Source: Isoptericola halotolerans (lineage in GTDB: Bacteria > Actinomycetota > Actinomycetes > Actinomycetales > Cellulomonadaceae). From it: DNA of 64,000 nt. The translations under genes and the position numbers were made by a program. Positions within the stretch are counted from its first letter, which is position 1, and every line of letters begins with the position of its first letter. This document shows positions 18,890-27,673 of this stretch, in pieces. The stretch spans positions 62,001-126,000 of the forward strand of contig NZ_PVTX01000004.1 of NCBI RefSeq assembly GCF_003003075.1, given 5' to 3'. Under the pieces are notes generated by a model. The model saw only the letters and a program-made list of their open reading frames with translations. It made no database searches and was not told where the DNA came from.

Positions 18890-20523
18890 GCGGGGAGACC
18901 TCCGGTCGTGGTGGTGGTGGTGTCCGTGGCGGGGCCGAGGGCGCGGGCGAGGCGACGGGCCAGGCGGACGAGGGCGACGTCGGCCCCCGCACGCGCGACG
19001 AGACTCACGCCCACGGGGACGGCGCCGAGCGGCGAGATGACGGTGAGCAGGGGGACGGACAGGGCCGGCAGGCCGGCGACGGCCGCCGGAGTGGTCAGGC
19101 GCAGGGTCGCGGCGCGGACGGCATCGACCTGGTCGCCGCCGCCGGCACGCGACGGCGCCGGGCCCGGCACGGTGGGCAGGAGGAGGACCGCGTCCTCGAC
19201 GATCCCGCGCAGCAGGTCGCCCCGGGGCGTCAGGGCCGCCCGGGCATCGGCCTCGTCCTCGGCCGTGATCCGGGCGGCGGCACGGAACCGTTCGGCCACG
19301 GCGGGTCCGAGCGCCCCCGGGTGCTCCTGGATCCACGGGCCGTGGTGACTCCACGCCTCGGCTCCCTGGACGGTGCGGAAGGCCGTCAGGTAGGCGTCGG
19401 GGTCCCCGATCGAGACGGTGCCGAGCTGCGGCGGCTCGGCGGTCTGCGCGAGCGTGTCGAGCATCTGCTCGAACGCCGCGCGGGTCTCCGGCTCCGCCAG
19501 CGCGAGCAGGTCGGTGGGCACGACGAACCGCCACGGCAGGTCGTGGCCGGAGTCGCCGTCCACGCTCTCGGCGGCCCGCGCTCCGGCATCGCCCAGGCAC
19601 CAGTCGACGACCCGCTGCAGCGCATCGCCGTCGCGGGTGAGCCAGCCGACGGTGTCGAACGACGGCGCCAGCGGGAGCAGCCCCTGGCGTGGCACCAGGC
19701 CGTGCGTCGTGCGCAGCCCCCACAGGCCCTGGTAGGACGCCGGTACCCGCACCGATCCCGCGGTGTCGGTGGCCAGGCCGATCTCGGCCTGGCCGGTCGC
19801 GACGGCGGCTGCCGGCCCGCTGGAGGAGCCACCGGGCAGCGCACCGGGCAGCGCACCATGGGGCGGGGTGCCGTAGTGGGTGTTGTCGCCGGCGATCGAG
19901 TACGCGAACTCGTCGGTCCGCGCGATGCCGCGCACCACCGCGCCGCCGCGCAGCAGGTCGCTGACCGCAGGAGCCGTCGAGGTCTCCGGGCGGCGGCCGT
20001 CCAGGTAGGTGGGGTTGCCGGCGCCGACGGGGTGGCCCGCGATCGCGAAGAGGTCCTTGACCGCCACGGTCAGTCCGGCCAGCGGGCCGTCCGACGCGCC
20101 GGGGACGAGCGGGTCGCCGACGGTGCGCCAGATCCGCCGGTCGAGCGCCGCCGCCCGTGGGGTGACGTGCGCGGCCGTGATGCGCCAGGAGCCGTCCGTG
20201 CGCTCCCACACCTGCGTCTGCAGGCCGGTGCCGCCGGCGTCGTAGCGCGACACGGAGACCAGCAGGGCGACGTCGGGCCCCAGCTCGCGGTACTCGATGC
20301 GCTCGATGTGTCGTGGCGGCACTCCCCCACGGGTGCCGCGGAACGCGGAGATCGCCGCATGGCCCACGAGCAGCCCGGCGCCGTCGCCGCGCATCGTGGC
20401 CTCCCCGGGGGCGAAGGCGGCGCCGAGGTGGTCGAGGTCGTTCGCGACGACCGCCGCCTCGTAGCGCGTGAACGCCGCGAACAGGTCGGCCGGCACGGCG
20501 TCGGCGCCCATGGTGCCGTTCAC
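18886..20523 (-). CDS. Fused AtzH/HpxZ-like domain plus amidase-signature hydrolase (HpxZ-HpxY fusion)
   Basis: A 545-residue protein. Residues about 5-125 form an AtzH/DUF3225-like alpha-beta cone (FAAFTRYEAAVVANDLDHL to ERTDGSWRITAAHVT). Residues about 140-535 form an amidase-signature enzyme with Lys156 (AVKDLF), Ser233 of GGSSSGPAAA and Ser257 of TDTAGSVRVPAS as the Ser-cisSer-Lys triad. In Klebsiella, HpxY (amidase) and HpxZ (DUF3225) are separate genes of oxalurate breakdown; here they are one chain, beside pucG that makes oxalurate. No HpxX/AtzG-like small subunit is seen nearby. The GTG at 20523 is chosen because it overlaps the upstream TGA (GTGA); the ATG at 20511 is possible. Confidence 0.8.
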   Translation of the reverse strand: MNGTMGADAVPADLFAAFTRYEAAVVANDLDHLGAAFAPGEATMRGDGAGLLVGHAAISAFRGTRGGVPPRHIERIEYRELGPDVALLVSVSRYDAGGTGLQTQVWERTDGSWRITAAHVTPRAAALDRRIWRTVGDPLVPGASDGPLAGLTVAVKDLFAIAGHPVGAGNPTYLDGRRPETSTAPAVSDLLRGGAVVRGIARTDEFAYSIAGDNTHYGTPPHGALPGALPGGSSSGPAAAVATGQAEIGLATDTAGSVRVPASYQGLWGLRTTHGLVPRQGLLPLAPSFDTVGWLTRDGDALQRVVDWCLGDAGARAAESVDGDSGHDLPWRFVVPTDLLALAEPETRAAFEQMLDTLAQTAEPPQLGTVSIGDPDAYLTAFRTVQGAEAWSHHGPWIQEHPGALGPAVAERFRAAARITAEDEADARAALTPRGDLLRGIVEDAVLLLPTVPGPAPSRAGGGDQVDAVRAATLRLTTPAAVAGLPALSVPLLTVISPLGAVPVGVSLVARAGADVALVRLARRLARALGPATDTTTTTTGGLPA

Positions 20524-21653
20524 GCCCCGCTCCCGTCGCTCGGGTCTCCGGAGCGGTCGGCATCGCCGACGGGCACGCCGTCGAAGTCGGACTCGCGGAT
20601 GCGGGCGTGGACACCGCAGACGACGTCGACCACCTGGGAGATGTCGAAGTCGGTCGCCGCGCTGAGATACGCGTAGGCCAGGTGCTCGTCGAGGCCCCAC
20701 CGCGCCCGTAGCAGCGCGATGGCGGCACGCACGGCCCGGCGCATCGCCTCGTCGAGGTCCTCGTCGAGCCCGGTGGGCACGAGGTAGCCGCCGGCGCGCG
20801 CCAGCGGCCCGGTGACCTCACCGAACTCCGCGAGCGCCTCCGCCCGCGGGACGACGTCGAACCGCAGCGTCGCGCGCAGCGACGCCTCGAGCGCGGTGAG
20901 CGCCACCTCGCCGTCGCCCTGGGCGAAGTGCGGGTCGCCGACGTAGACGAGCGCGCCGTCGACCTGCACCGGCAGGTAAAGCTCGGCGCCCTCGACGAGC
21001 AGGTTGATGTCGATGTTGCCGCCGTGCAGGCCGGGCGGCACGGAGTGCGGCCGTTCGTCGCCGGGCACGGCGACGCCCATGATCCCCAGGAACGGCGCGA
21101 GGGGGAACTCGACGTCCCGCGAGCCGCCCTCGGTCACGGGCAGCGTGCCGACGAGCCGTCCGTCGCGCGCGGCGACGGGACAGAACACGCTGACGTTGCC
21201 TGCCCCGCGCGGCAGCTCGCCCGCGAGCGCCCCCTTGCCGTGCCGGTTGGAGACGACGCCGTACGGCACCCGGGGTGCGAGACGTTCGACGGTGATGCGC
21301 AGCAGGTCGCCGGGCCGCGCGCCGGTGACGTGGACGGGGCCGGTGACGAGGTGCGGGCCGTCTCGGTCCGGGTCGCGGGCGAGCTCGGTGGCGATCGTGA
21401 CGGCGTCGTCCAGCACGGCCTCCGGCGGCACGCCGTGGGCGGCGAAGTAGGCGCGTGGATCCTTGCCCTGGTCCTCGAGGAGGCCCTCGTGGCTCACGGT
21501 GTCGAGACAGACCGACTCGCCGGGCAGGATCGTCAGGACGGGGGCGTCGGCCGCGCAGGGCAGTCGTCCCCAGGTCACCGTGCGGGGTGTGGCGGGCAGG
21601 TAGTGGTCGCCGGGCCGCTCGCCGTGGCCGGGCTGCAGGATCGGTGTCGTCAT
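20520..21653 (-). CDS. FmdA/AmdA-family amidase (acetamidase/formamidase-like)
   Basis: A 377-residue cytosolic amidohydrolase of the formamidase/acetamidase family. The conserved segments HLVTGPVHVTGARPGD, GNIDINLLVEGAELYLPV and GDPHFAQGDGE are intact. Known members hydrolyse formamide or short amides to acid and ammonia. Within this ureide operon it could act on oxamate, formamide-like or other small amides from purine decay; the true substrate is not visible. Start and stop both overlap neighbouring genes by four bases, so it is coupled to allantoinase and the fused amidase. Confidence 0.85.
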   Translation of the reverse strand: MTTPILQPGHGERPGDHYLPATPRTVTWGRLPCAADAPVLTILPGESVCLDTVSHEGLLEDQGKDPRAYFAAHGVPPEAVLDDAVTIATELARDPDRDGPHLVTGPVHVTGARPGDLLRITVERLAPRVPYGVVSNRHGKGALAGELPRGAGNVSVFCPVAARDGRLVGTLPVTEGGSRDVEFPLAPFLGIMGVAVPGDERPHSVPPGLHGGNIDINLLVEGAELYLPVQVDGALVYVGDPHFAQGDGEVALTALEASLRATLRFDVVPRAEALAEFGEVTGPLARAGGYLVPTGLDEDLDEAMRRAVRAAIALLRARWGLDEHLAYAYLSAATDFDISQVVDVVCGVHARIRESDFDGVPVGDADRSGDPSDGSGA

Positions 21654-23035
21654 GCCGCGACTCCCGTCCGCGCGGTGAGCAGCCGTCCGGCCGGCGGGCC
21701 GGTGACGCCGTGCGCGTCGGAGTACACCTGCTGCCCGCGCAGCCACGTGCGGCGGACGCGGCCGCGCAGCGCCCGGCCGTCGTAGGCGGTGATCGGGTTC
21801 TTGTGCAGCAGGGCGCGCGCGTCGACGACGAACCGGTCGTCGACGCCGAGCTCGGTCAGGTGGGCGGGCGCCCCGGGCACGATCGCTCCGAGGCCCTCGA
21901 GCCCCGCGACGCCCGCAGGCCCGGTGGTGAACCAGGGCACCACGGTCTCCAGGTCGATGCCGCGGGTGCGGGCCTCGGTCCACACGGCCGACAACCCGAC
22001 CTGGAGACCGGAGATCCCGCCCCAGGCGAGCCCGAAGTCACCGCCGCCGGCCTGCTTGCGCTCCACGGTGGAGGGCGAGTGGTCGGAGACGACGGCGTCG
22101 ATGGTCCCGTCCAGAAGACCCGCCCACAACAGGTCGCGGTTGGCGGTGTCGCGGATCGGCGGGCAGCACTTGAACTCGGAGGCGCCGTCGGGGATCTCCT
22201 CGGCCGTCAGGGTGAGGTAGTGCGGGCAGGTCTCCACGGTGAGGTCCACGCCGTCGGCCCGGGCGGCGCGGATCGCGGGCAGGGACCCCCCGTCGCTGAG
22301 GTGCAGGATGTGCGCGCGGGCACCGTGGCGGCGGGCGGCGGCGACGACGGCCGCGACGGCGGCGGCCTCGCTCGCCGGGGGCCGGGAGCGCAGGAACCCG
22401 TCGTAGGCGCGGCCGAGCGCGCCGTCGCCGTGGATCAGGGCCGGATCCTCGGCGTGCACGATGAGTCGCGAGCCGAGGCGCGCGACCTCGGCCATGGCCG
22501 CGTCGAGCGCTGCGAGGTCGAGGTGCCCGAACTCCGCCACGCCGGACGGGGCGAGGAAGCTCTTGAACCCGTAGACCCCGGCCTCGTGCAGCCCGGTGAG
22601 CGAGCCGAGGTTCTCGGGGACGGCGCCGCCCCAGAAGCCGACGTCGACGAGCGCGGCGGGAGCCGCCACGGCCTGCTTGGTCGCGAGCGCCGCGACCGTC
22701 GTGGTGGGCGGCAGCGAGTTGAGCGGCATGTCGACGATCGTGGTGACACCACCGGCGGCCGCGGCGGCGGTGGCCGTCCCGAACCCCTCCCACTCCGTGC
22801 GGCCCGGGTCGTTGACGTGCACGTGGGAGTCGACGAGCCCCGGCAGCAGCACGGCGTCGCCGGGCACGCGGAGCTCGTGCGCACCCGGCACGGCGGCCTC
22901 CTCGGAGAGCACGTCGACGATCCGACCGTCCTCCACGACCACCGCCGCGGGCCGGAACGCACCGCCGACGAAGGCCCTCTCGGCGCGGACGACCTGACGA
23001 GGTCCGGTCATGGCAGCGTTCGTGGCGACGTTCAT
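21650..23035 (-). CDS. allB: Allantoinase
   Basis: A 461-residue cyclic amidohydrolase that opens allantoin to allantoate. Binuclear metal motifs are HVHVNDPGRTEWEGF (His71, His73), carbamylated Lys158 in YGFKSFLAPSG, the His of HAEDP and HILHLSDGG, and the Asp of VSDHSPST. HVNDPGRTEWEG separates allantoinases from most dihydropyrimidinases. The ATG at 23035 is used; the ATG at 23011 is possible, and neither has a clear Shine-Dalgarno. It lies 22 bases after the regulator stop, with a palindrome in that gap and the regulator's last codons. Confidence 0.92.
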   Translation of the reverse strand: MNVATNAAMTGPRQVVRAERAFVGGAFRPAAVVVEDGRIVDVLSEEAAVPGAHELRVPGDAVLLPGLVDSHVHVNDPGRTEWEGFGTATAAAAAGGVTTIVDMPLNSLPPTTTVAALATKQAVAAPAALVDVGFWGGAVPENLGSLTGLHEAGVYGFKSFLAPSGVAEFGHLDLAALDAAMAEVARLGSRLIVHAEDPALIHGDGALGRAYDGFLRSRPPASEAAAVAAVVAAARRHGARAHILHLSDGGSLPAIRAARADGVDLTVETCPHYLTLTAEEIPDGASEFKCCPPIRDTANRDLLWAGLLDGTIDAVVSDHSPSTVERKQAGGGDFGLAWGGISGLQVGLSAVWTEARTRGIDLETVVPWFTTGPAGVAGLEGLGAIVPGAPAHLTELGVDDRFVVDARALLHKNPITAYDGRALRGRVRRTWLRGQQVYSDAHGVTGPPAGRLLTARTGVAA

Positions 23036-23053
23036 AGGGCCACATCGTGCCGT

Positions 23054-23072
23054 GAAGTTATTGCTTAACTTC
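23054..23072. promoter_or_regulatory. Inverted repeat before allantoinase (candidate operator)
   Basis: GAAGTTA (23054-23060) and TAACTTC (23066-23072) are perfect 7-bp arms around a 5-base spacer. It overlaps the stop codon of the regulator gene and sits about 20 bases before the allantoinase start. The left part matches the motif at 12640-12657 in 16 of 18 bases. An internal promoter controlled by the operon regulator is inferred. Confidence 0.5.
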
Positions 23073-23768
23073 GGCGTCCGGGTTTCGAGCCGGTAACACC
23101 GCAGGCCCTGCACCCCCGGGAGAGGCCTCGACCGTGAGCCAGAGCGCGACCGCCACCACCCCGGTGTCGTTGACGACCCGGTGCGGGCGGGTGGCGGCGA
23201 ACGACAGCGAGCCCCCCGGACCGAGGCGCACCGCACCGTCGGTGAACTCGAACACGAGCTCCCCGGCCACGACGTGACCGCTCTCGTACCCCGCGTGCAC
23301 CAGCATCGAACCGTCGGCGCTCGACGACGAGCCGGGCGGGTACGTCGACTCGAACCAGGTCACTCCCCGCAGCGGCGCCGGCGAGAGCCTGCGATACGTG
23401 ACCCCCTGCTCCAGCTGGGCCGGGGTCGTGTCCTCGCCGTGCGCGACGAGCACCCCGGGAAACGGCTCGGCCACCTGCGCACCGTCGTCGTCGGGTCGCC
23501 CCACGACCACCTCGACGTCGTCGAAGATGGCCGACATCGGCACCCCCAGCACGCCGACCAGCTCGACGAGGCGCGAGACCGACGGCTTCATCACCCCGGT
23601 CTCGATCTGGGACAGCGCGCTCGAGGAGATGCCCAGCTCCTGGGCCACCGAGGCCAGGGACCGGCCGGACGCGGTGCGCAACGCGCGCAACCGGGCACCG
23701 ATCTGTCTCGGCAGGGGCGGGTCGTCCACGTGGCCTCCAGTCGTCACGGGTGCCGACATCGTAGGCAT
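23058..23768 (-). CDS. XRE-family regulator with C-terminal cupin domain
   Basis: About 236 residues. A helix-turn-helix of XRE type (IGARLRALRTASGRSLASVAQELGIS onward) is followed by a cupin sensor barrel (HAGYESGHVVAGELVFEF, GPGGSLSFAATRPHRV). Such regulators often control nitrogen or amino-acid catabolism, with the cupin binding a small metabolite. It heads the minus-strand ureide operon and is divergent from the urate operon, so it is the obvious local controller. The start is uncertain: ATG 23768 or 23759, neither with a clear ribosome site; a longer frame to 23795 would cross candidate promoter sequence. Confidence 0.85.
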   Translation of the reverse strand: MPTMSAPVTTGGHVDDPPLPRQIGARLRALRTASGRSLASVAQELGISSSALSQIETGVMKPSVSRLVELVGVLGVPMSAIFDDVEVVVGRPDDDGAQVAEPFPGVLVAHGEDTTPAQLEQGVTYRRLSPAPLRGVTWFESTYPPGSSSSADGSMLVHAGYESGHVVAGELVFEFTDGAVRLGPGGSLSFAATRPHRVVNDTGVVAVALWLTVEASPGGAGPAVLPARNPDAEVKQ

Positions 23769-23800
23769 GGCCCGCGCCGTCAGTGACCACTTCACGAGAT

Positions 23801-23818
23801 GGTGACACGGATGTCACC
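23801..23818. promoter_or_regulatory. Perfect palindrome in the regulator / urate-operon divergent region
   Basis: GGTGACA (23801-23807) and TGTCACC (23812-23818) flank a 4-base spacer. The element lies between the XRE-cupin start and the OHCU decarboxylase start (23879), an ideal place for a shared operator. A nearby ACTTCAC (23789-23795) also occurs in the two 18-bp motifs read on the minus strand. Confidence 0.55.
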
Positions 23819-23878
23819 TCCCGCGTGATCGCCCCGGCTTCAATGAGGCCGTCGCCCGCACCCGACGAGAGGAGCAGT

Positions 23879-24403
23879 GTGCACATCGACGAGTTCGACC
23901 ACCTGACGGCCACGGCAGCCCGGTCCGACGTGGCCGTGTGGGCAGCCGTGCCCACCTGGGTCGACGCCGTGGTCGCGGGCCGCCCGTACGGTTCGGTCCG
24001 CGCGCTGGCCGCGCACGCCGAGGAGCTCGCCGCCCGGTGGGGCCGGACCGAGCTCGACGCAGCCCTGGCCCACCACCCGCGCATCGGCGAGAAGCCTGCC
24101 GGGACCGGCGCGGAGGCCGCGGCGTCCCGCCGTGAGCAGGCGAGCATGGCTCACGCCGGCACGGACGTCGAGTCGCGGATGGCCGCCGGCAACCGGGCCT
24201 ACGAGAAGCGGTTCGGGAGGGTCTTCCTCGTCCGGGCCGCAGGCCGCACGCCGGCCGAGATGCTCGCCGAGCTCACCCGCCGGCTCGAGAACGACGAGCC
24301 CACCGAGGTGGCCGAGGCCTGCGACCAGCTCGCCCAGATCGCCCTGCTGCGCCTGCGGGCCACCGTCAGCGACACCCCCGAAGCCTCCGAGGAGCACCCG
24401 TGA
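23879..24403 (+). CDS. uraD: 2-oxo-4-hydroxy-4-carboxy-5-ureidoimidazoline (OHCU) decarboxylase
   Basis: A 174-residue cytosolic enzyme producing (S)-allantoin from OHCU, the last step of urate oxidation. The catalytic His66 lies in AHHPRIGEKP, and the C-terminal RLENDEPTEVAEACDQLAQIALLRL is typical. The GTG at 23879 is preceded by GAGGAG at good spacing; upstream in-frame codons run through the promoter region and are not used. The next start overlaps its stop (GTGA). Confidence 0.92.
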   Translation: MHIDEFDHLTATAARSDVAVWAAVPTWVDAVVAGRPYGSVRALAAHAEELAARWGRTELDAALAHHPRIGEKPAGTGAEAAASRREQASMAHAGTDVESRMAAGNRAYEKRFGRVFLVRAAGRTPAEMLAELTRRLENDEPTEVAEACDQLAQIALLRLRATVSDTPEASEEHP

Positions 24404-24735
24404 GCCACCTGACCACCCACGTGCTGGACACGACCGCCGGGGTCCCGGCGTCCGGCGTCGAGGTCGTGCTGACCGACTCCGGCGGACAGCACCTCGCGCA
24501 CGCCACGACGGACGCCGACGGCCGCACGGGGCTCGGCCCCGAGCCGCTGCCGGCCGGGCGCTACACGCTGACCTTCGCCACCGGCCCGTACTTCGCCGAG
24601 CGCGACGTGGAGACGTTCTACCCCGAGGTGACCGTCACGTTCGTCGTCGCGGTCGCCGACGACGGCACGAGCCGGCACCACCACGTGCCGCTGCTGCTGA
24701 GCCCCTTCGCCTACTCCACCTATCGCGGGAGCTGA
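24400..24735 (+). CDS. uraH: 5-Hydroxyisourate hydrolase (transthyretin-like)
   Basis: A 111-residue enzyme that opens 5-hydroxyisourate to OHCU. The N-terminal LTTHVLDTTAGVPASG and the invariant C-terminal YSTYRGS are diagnostic, and HHHVPLLLSPFAYS holds active-site residues. The GTG start overlaps the uraD stop. The order uraD-uraH-hpxO places all three steps from urate to allantoin in one unit. Confidence 0.94.
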   Translation: MSHLTTHVLDTTAGVPASGVEVVLTDSGGQHLAHATTDADGRTGLGPEPLPAGRYTLTFATGPYFAERDVETFYPEVTVTFVVAVADDGTSRHHHVPLLLSPFAYSTYRGS

Positions 24736-24740
24736 CCACC

Positions 24741-25934
24741 GTGAAGATCATCGTCATCGGGGCCGGCGTCGCCGGGACGAGCGCAGGCATCGCCCTGCAG
24801 CGGCTCGGCCACGACGTCGTCGTGCACGACCGCATGCGCGAGAACAAGCCGGTCGGCGCGGCGCTGTCGCTGTGGTCCAACGGTGTCAAGGTGCTCAACT
24901 GGCTCGGTGTGGGCGGCCAGGTCGCCGCGCTCGGAGGCGCCATGGACGACATGGCGTACCTGGACGGGCCGTCCGGCGAGACCCTGTGCCGGTTCAGCCT
25001 GGCCCCGGTCACCGAGGCCACGGGGCAGCGGCCCTACCCCGTGGCGAGGGCCGACCTGCAGCAGCTGCTCATGGAGACGTTCGGCACCGAGAACATCCAC
25101 CTGGGCAAGCAGCTGGTGGCGGTCGCCGACGACGGCGAGCAGGTCACCGCGACGTTCGCGGACGGCTCCACCGATACCGCCGACCTGCTCCTCGGCGCGG
25201 ACGGTGCCCGGTCCGTGGTCCGCGACCACGTCACCGCCGCGACCGACGGCGGGGCGCGTCCCCGGCGCACGTACTCGGGCTACACCAACTACAACGGCCT
25301 GATCGCGGCGGACGCCGCCGTCGGCCCGCCGAACCAGTGGACGACGTACGTCGCCGAGGGCAAGCGTGCCGCCGTGATGCCCGTGGCCGACGATCGCTTC
25401 TACTTCTGGTTCGACGTGCCGCAACCGTCCGGGCTGCCGTACGGACCCGCCGACGGCACGAGCCCGCTCGTGGACGCGTTCGGGCACTGGGCCCCCGGCG
25501 TGCAGGCCCTCCTCGCGGCGATCGAGCCCGAACGGTCGCTCAACCGGGTCGAGATCTGGGACATCGACCCGTTCCACACGTGGGTCCGCGGCCGCGTCGC
25601 GCTGCTCGGCGACGCCGCGCACAACACCGCCCCCGACATCGGCCAGGGTGCCTGCCTGGCCCTCGAGGACACCTTCGCGCTCGCCATCAGCCTCGCCACG
25701 AACACCGTGAGCGTCGAGGACTCCCTGCGACGCTACGAGCGCAGCCGCACCGAACGGGCCGCCGACCTGGTGCAGCGGGCTCGCGCCCGCGGCCACGAGA
25801 CCCACGGCTACGACCCCGCCCGGACCGCGAGCTGGTACGAGAGCCTGCGCGGCACCGACGGCACCGGCATCCTCCGCGGCATCATCGGGAACATCACCGG
25901 CAGCCCGGTCAACCTGGGCGTCGGCACCCTCTGA
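24741..25934 (+). CDS. hpxO: FAD-dependent urate hydroxylase
   Basis: A 397-residue flavin monooxygenase with the Rossmann start IIVIGAGVAGTSAG and the second FAD motif LLGDAAHNTAPDIGQGACLALED. It is HpxO-like, which oxidises urate to 5-hydroxyisourate with NADH and O2, replacing cofactor-free uricase. Gene order with uraH and uraD supports that over a generic aromatic hydroxylase. The GTG start is preceded by GGGAG. It ends at a strong convergent terminator. Confidence 0.88.
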   Translation: MKIIVIGAGVAGTSAGIALQRLGHDVVVHDRMRENKPVGAALSLWSNGVKVLNWLGVGGQVAALGGAMDDMAYLDGPSGETLCRFSLAPVTEATGQRPYPVARADLQQLLMETFGTENIHLGKQLVAVADDGEQVTATFADGSTDTADLLLGADGARSVVRDHVTAATDGGARPRRTYSGYTNYNGLIAADAAVGPPNQWTTYVAEGKRAAVMPVADDRFYFWFDVPQPSGLPYGPADGTSPLVDAFGHWAPGVQALLAAIEPERSLNRVEIWDIDPFHTWVRGRVALLGDAAHNTAPDIGQGACLALEDTFALAISLATNTVSVEDSLRRYERSRTERAADLVQRARARGHETHGYDPARTASWYESLRGTDGTGILRGIIGNITGSPVNLGVGTL

Positions 25935-25954
25935 CACCCACCGGTCCCGGACGG

Positions 25955-25995
25955 GACGGACGGGGTTCCCTGCGGAGCGGGGAGCCCCGTCCGTC
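25955..25995. terminator. Bidirectional terminator between hpxO and the symporter
   Basis: Arms at 25955-25970 and 25980-25995 pair over 16 positions with one G-U wobble and a 9-base loop. Flanking GTCCCGG / CCGGGAC sequences can lengthen the stem. It is placed between converging stops at 25934 and 26003. Confidence 0.85.
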
Positions 25996-26002
25996 ACCGG
26001 GA

Positions 26003-27673
26003 CTACTCGGGAGCAGGCGCCTCCACCCGCGCGGCCGGGTAGCGGATGCCCTCGACCATCTCCTGGACGTGCTCCGACGGTGGCGCGGTGAGCTTCGACA
26101 CCACCACGGTGACGATGATGTTCACCAGCGCACCGATCGCACCGATGCCCTCGGGCGAGATGCCGAAGACGTGCTCGTGCGCCGACGTCCCGAACACGTC
26201 GAGCGTGTAGATCATGTACGACGCGGTGAACACCAGGCCGGAGATCATGCCGGACGCGGCACCGATCGCGTTGGCACGCTTCCAGAAGATCCCCAGCACG
26301 AGGATCGGGAAGAACGTCGACGCGGCCAGTCCGAACGCGAAGGCGACCACCTGGGCCACGTACGCCGGCGGGTTGATGCCGCCGTAGATGGCGACCACGA
26401 CGGCGAGCCCCATGGCGATGCGGCCCACGAGCAGGCGCCGCGACTCCGAGGCCTCCTTCTTGACGACCCGGAAGTAGAGGTCGTGCGAGACGGAGGACGA
26501 GATGACCAGCAGCAGGCCGGCCGCCGTCGACATCGCGGCCGCCAGGCCACCGGCGGCGACCAGTCCGACGATCGGCGCGGGCAGCCCGGCGATCTCCGGC
26601 GTGGCCAGCACGAGGATGTCGTTGTTGACGATGAGGTCGGCACCCGACTCCGGGTCGTTGCTCAGCGAGGTGATCGTCGACGCGCTGTCGGAGACGGTGA
26701 CCAGGCCGGTCGCGGCCCAGTTGTTCACCCAGGCAGGCAGGGAGGCGACGGCCACGCCGTCGACCGACTGCATGAGGTTGAGCTTGGTGAACGCGCCCAC
26801 GGCCGGTGCCGTGGTGTACAGCAGACCGATGAAGAGAAGCGCCCAGAACGCGGAGAAGCGCGCCCCGCGCACCGACCTGGTCGTGTAGAACCGGATGATC
26901 ACGTGCGGCAGGCCGGCGGTGCCGATCATCAGCGACATCGTCACGAGGAACACGTCGAGCTGCGGCCGGGCGGCGAACGCGTCGGTGTACTGCGACAGCC
27001 CGAACTGCTCGCTCAGCGCGTCGAGCTCGGCGAGGATCTGGCCGAACGTCACCTGTGGCACGGGGAAGCCCGTCATCTTCTGCGCGATGGTCCACGCCGG
27101 GATGAGGTAGGCGACGATCATCACGGTGTACTGGGCCACCTGGGTCCAGGTGATGCCCTTCATGCCACCCAGCACCGCGTACAGGAAGATGATGGCCGCG
27201 GCGACGGCCACGCCGCCCTCGATGGACAGGTTGAGGAAGCGGCTGAAGACGATGCCGCCACCGCGCATCTGCCCGACCACGTACGTGAAGGACACGATGA
27301 TCGCGGCGACCGCGGCGATGAGCCGCACGTACTCCGAGTACCGGTCACCGACGAACTCCGGCACGGTGAACTTGCCCCACTTGCGCAGGTAGGGCGCCAG
27401 CAGCAGGGCCAGCAGCACGTAGCCGCCGGTCCAGCCCATGAGGTAGACCGAGCCGTCCGACCCCATGAAGGCGATGAGCCCTGCCATGGAGATGAACGAC
27501 GCCGCGGACATCCAGTCCGCCGCGACGGCCGCACCGTTGGCGACGGCCGGGATGCCCTGGCCGGCCACGTAGAAACCCTTGGTCTCCTTGACGCGGCTGC
27601 GCCACGCGATGGAGAGGTAGATCGCGAACGACAGCCCGACGAAGACGAGGGACCAGACCTGGATCTCGCTCAC
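26003..27673 (-). CDS. Sodium/solute symporter, VC_2705 type (partner of the DUF4212 subunit)
   Basis: A 556-residue integral membrane protein with about 13 hydrophobic segments, of the SSS family. Motifs FYVAGQGIPAVANGAAVAADWMSAASFI, VPEFVGDRYSEYVRL and GTAGLPHVIIRFYTT mark the acetate/carboxylate-like branch. It is coupled to a small DUF4212 protein by a GTGA overlap; the pair probably forms one transporter. The substrate is unknown (short carboxylates are the usual suggestion). The GTG at 27673 has GAGGGG upstream. Sites resembling LytTR boxes lie further upstream of the operon. Confidence 0.88.
   Translation of the reverse strand: MSEIQVWSLVFVGLSFAIYLSIAWRSRVKETKGFYVAGQGIPAVANGAAVAADWMSAASFISMAGLIAFMGSDGSVYLMGWTGGYVLLALLLAPYLRKWGKFTVPEFVGDRYSEYVRLIAAVAAIIVSFTYVVGQMRGGGIVFSRFLNLSIEGGVAVAAAIIFLYAVLGGMKGITWTQVAQYTVMIVAYLIPAWTIAQKMTGFPVPQVTFGQILAELDALSEQFGLSQYTDAFAARPQLDVFLVTMSLMIGTAGLPHVIIRFYTTRSVRGARFSAFWALLFIGLLYTTAPAVGAFTKLNLMQSVDGVAVASLPAWVNNWAATGLVTVSDSASTITSLSNDPESGADLIVNNDILVLATPEIAGLPAPIVGLVAAGGLAAAMSTAAGLLLVISSSVSHDLYFRVVKKEASESRRLLVGRIAMGLAVVVAIYGGINPPAYVAQVVAFAFGLAASTFFPILVLGIFWKRANAIGAASGMISGLVFTASYMIYTLDVFGTSAHEHVFGISPEGIGAIGALVNIIVTVVVSKLTAPPSEHVQEMVEGIRYPAARVEAPAPE

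Noticed and set aside
24720-27095. Minus-strand open frame of about 791 codons
   Set aside because: It spans converging hpxO and symporter genes and crosses their terminator; no motifs found.
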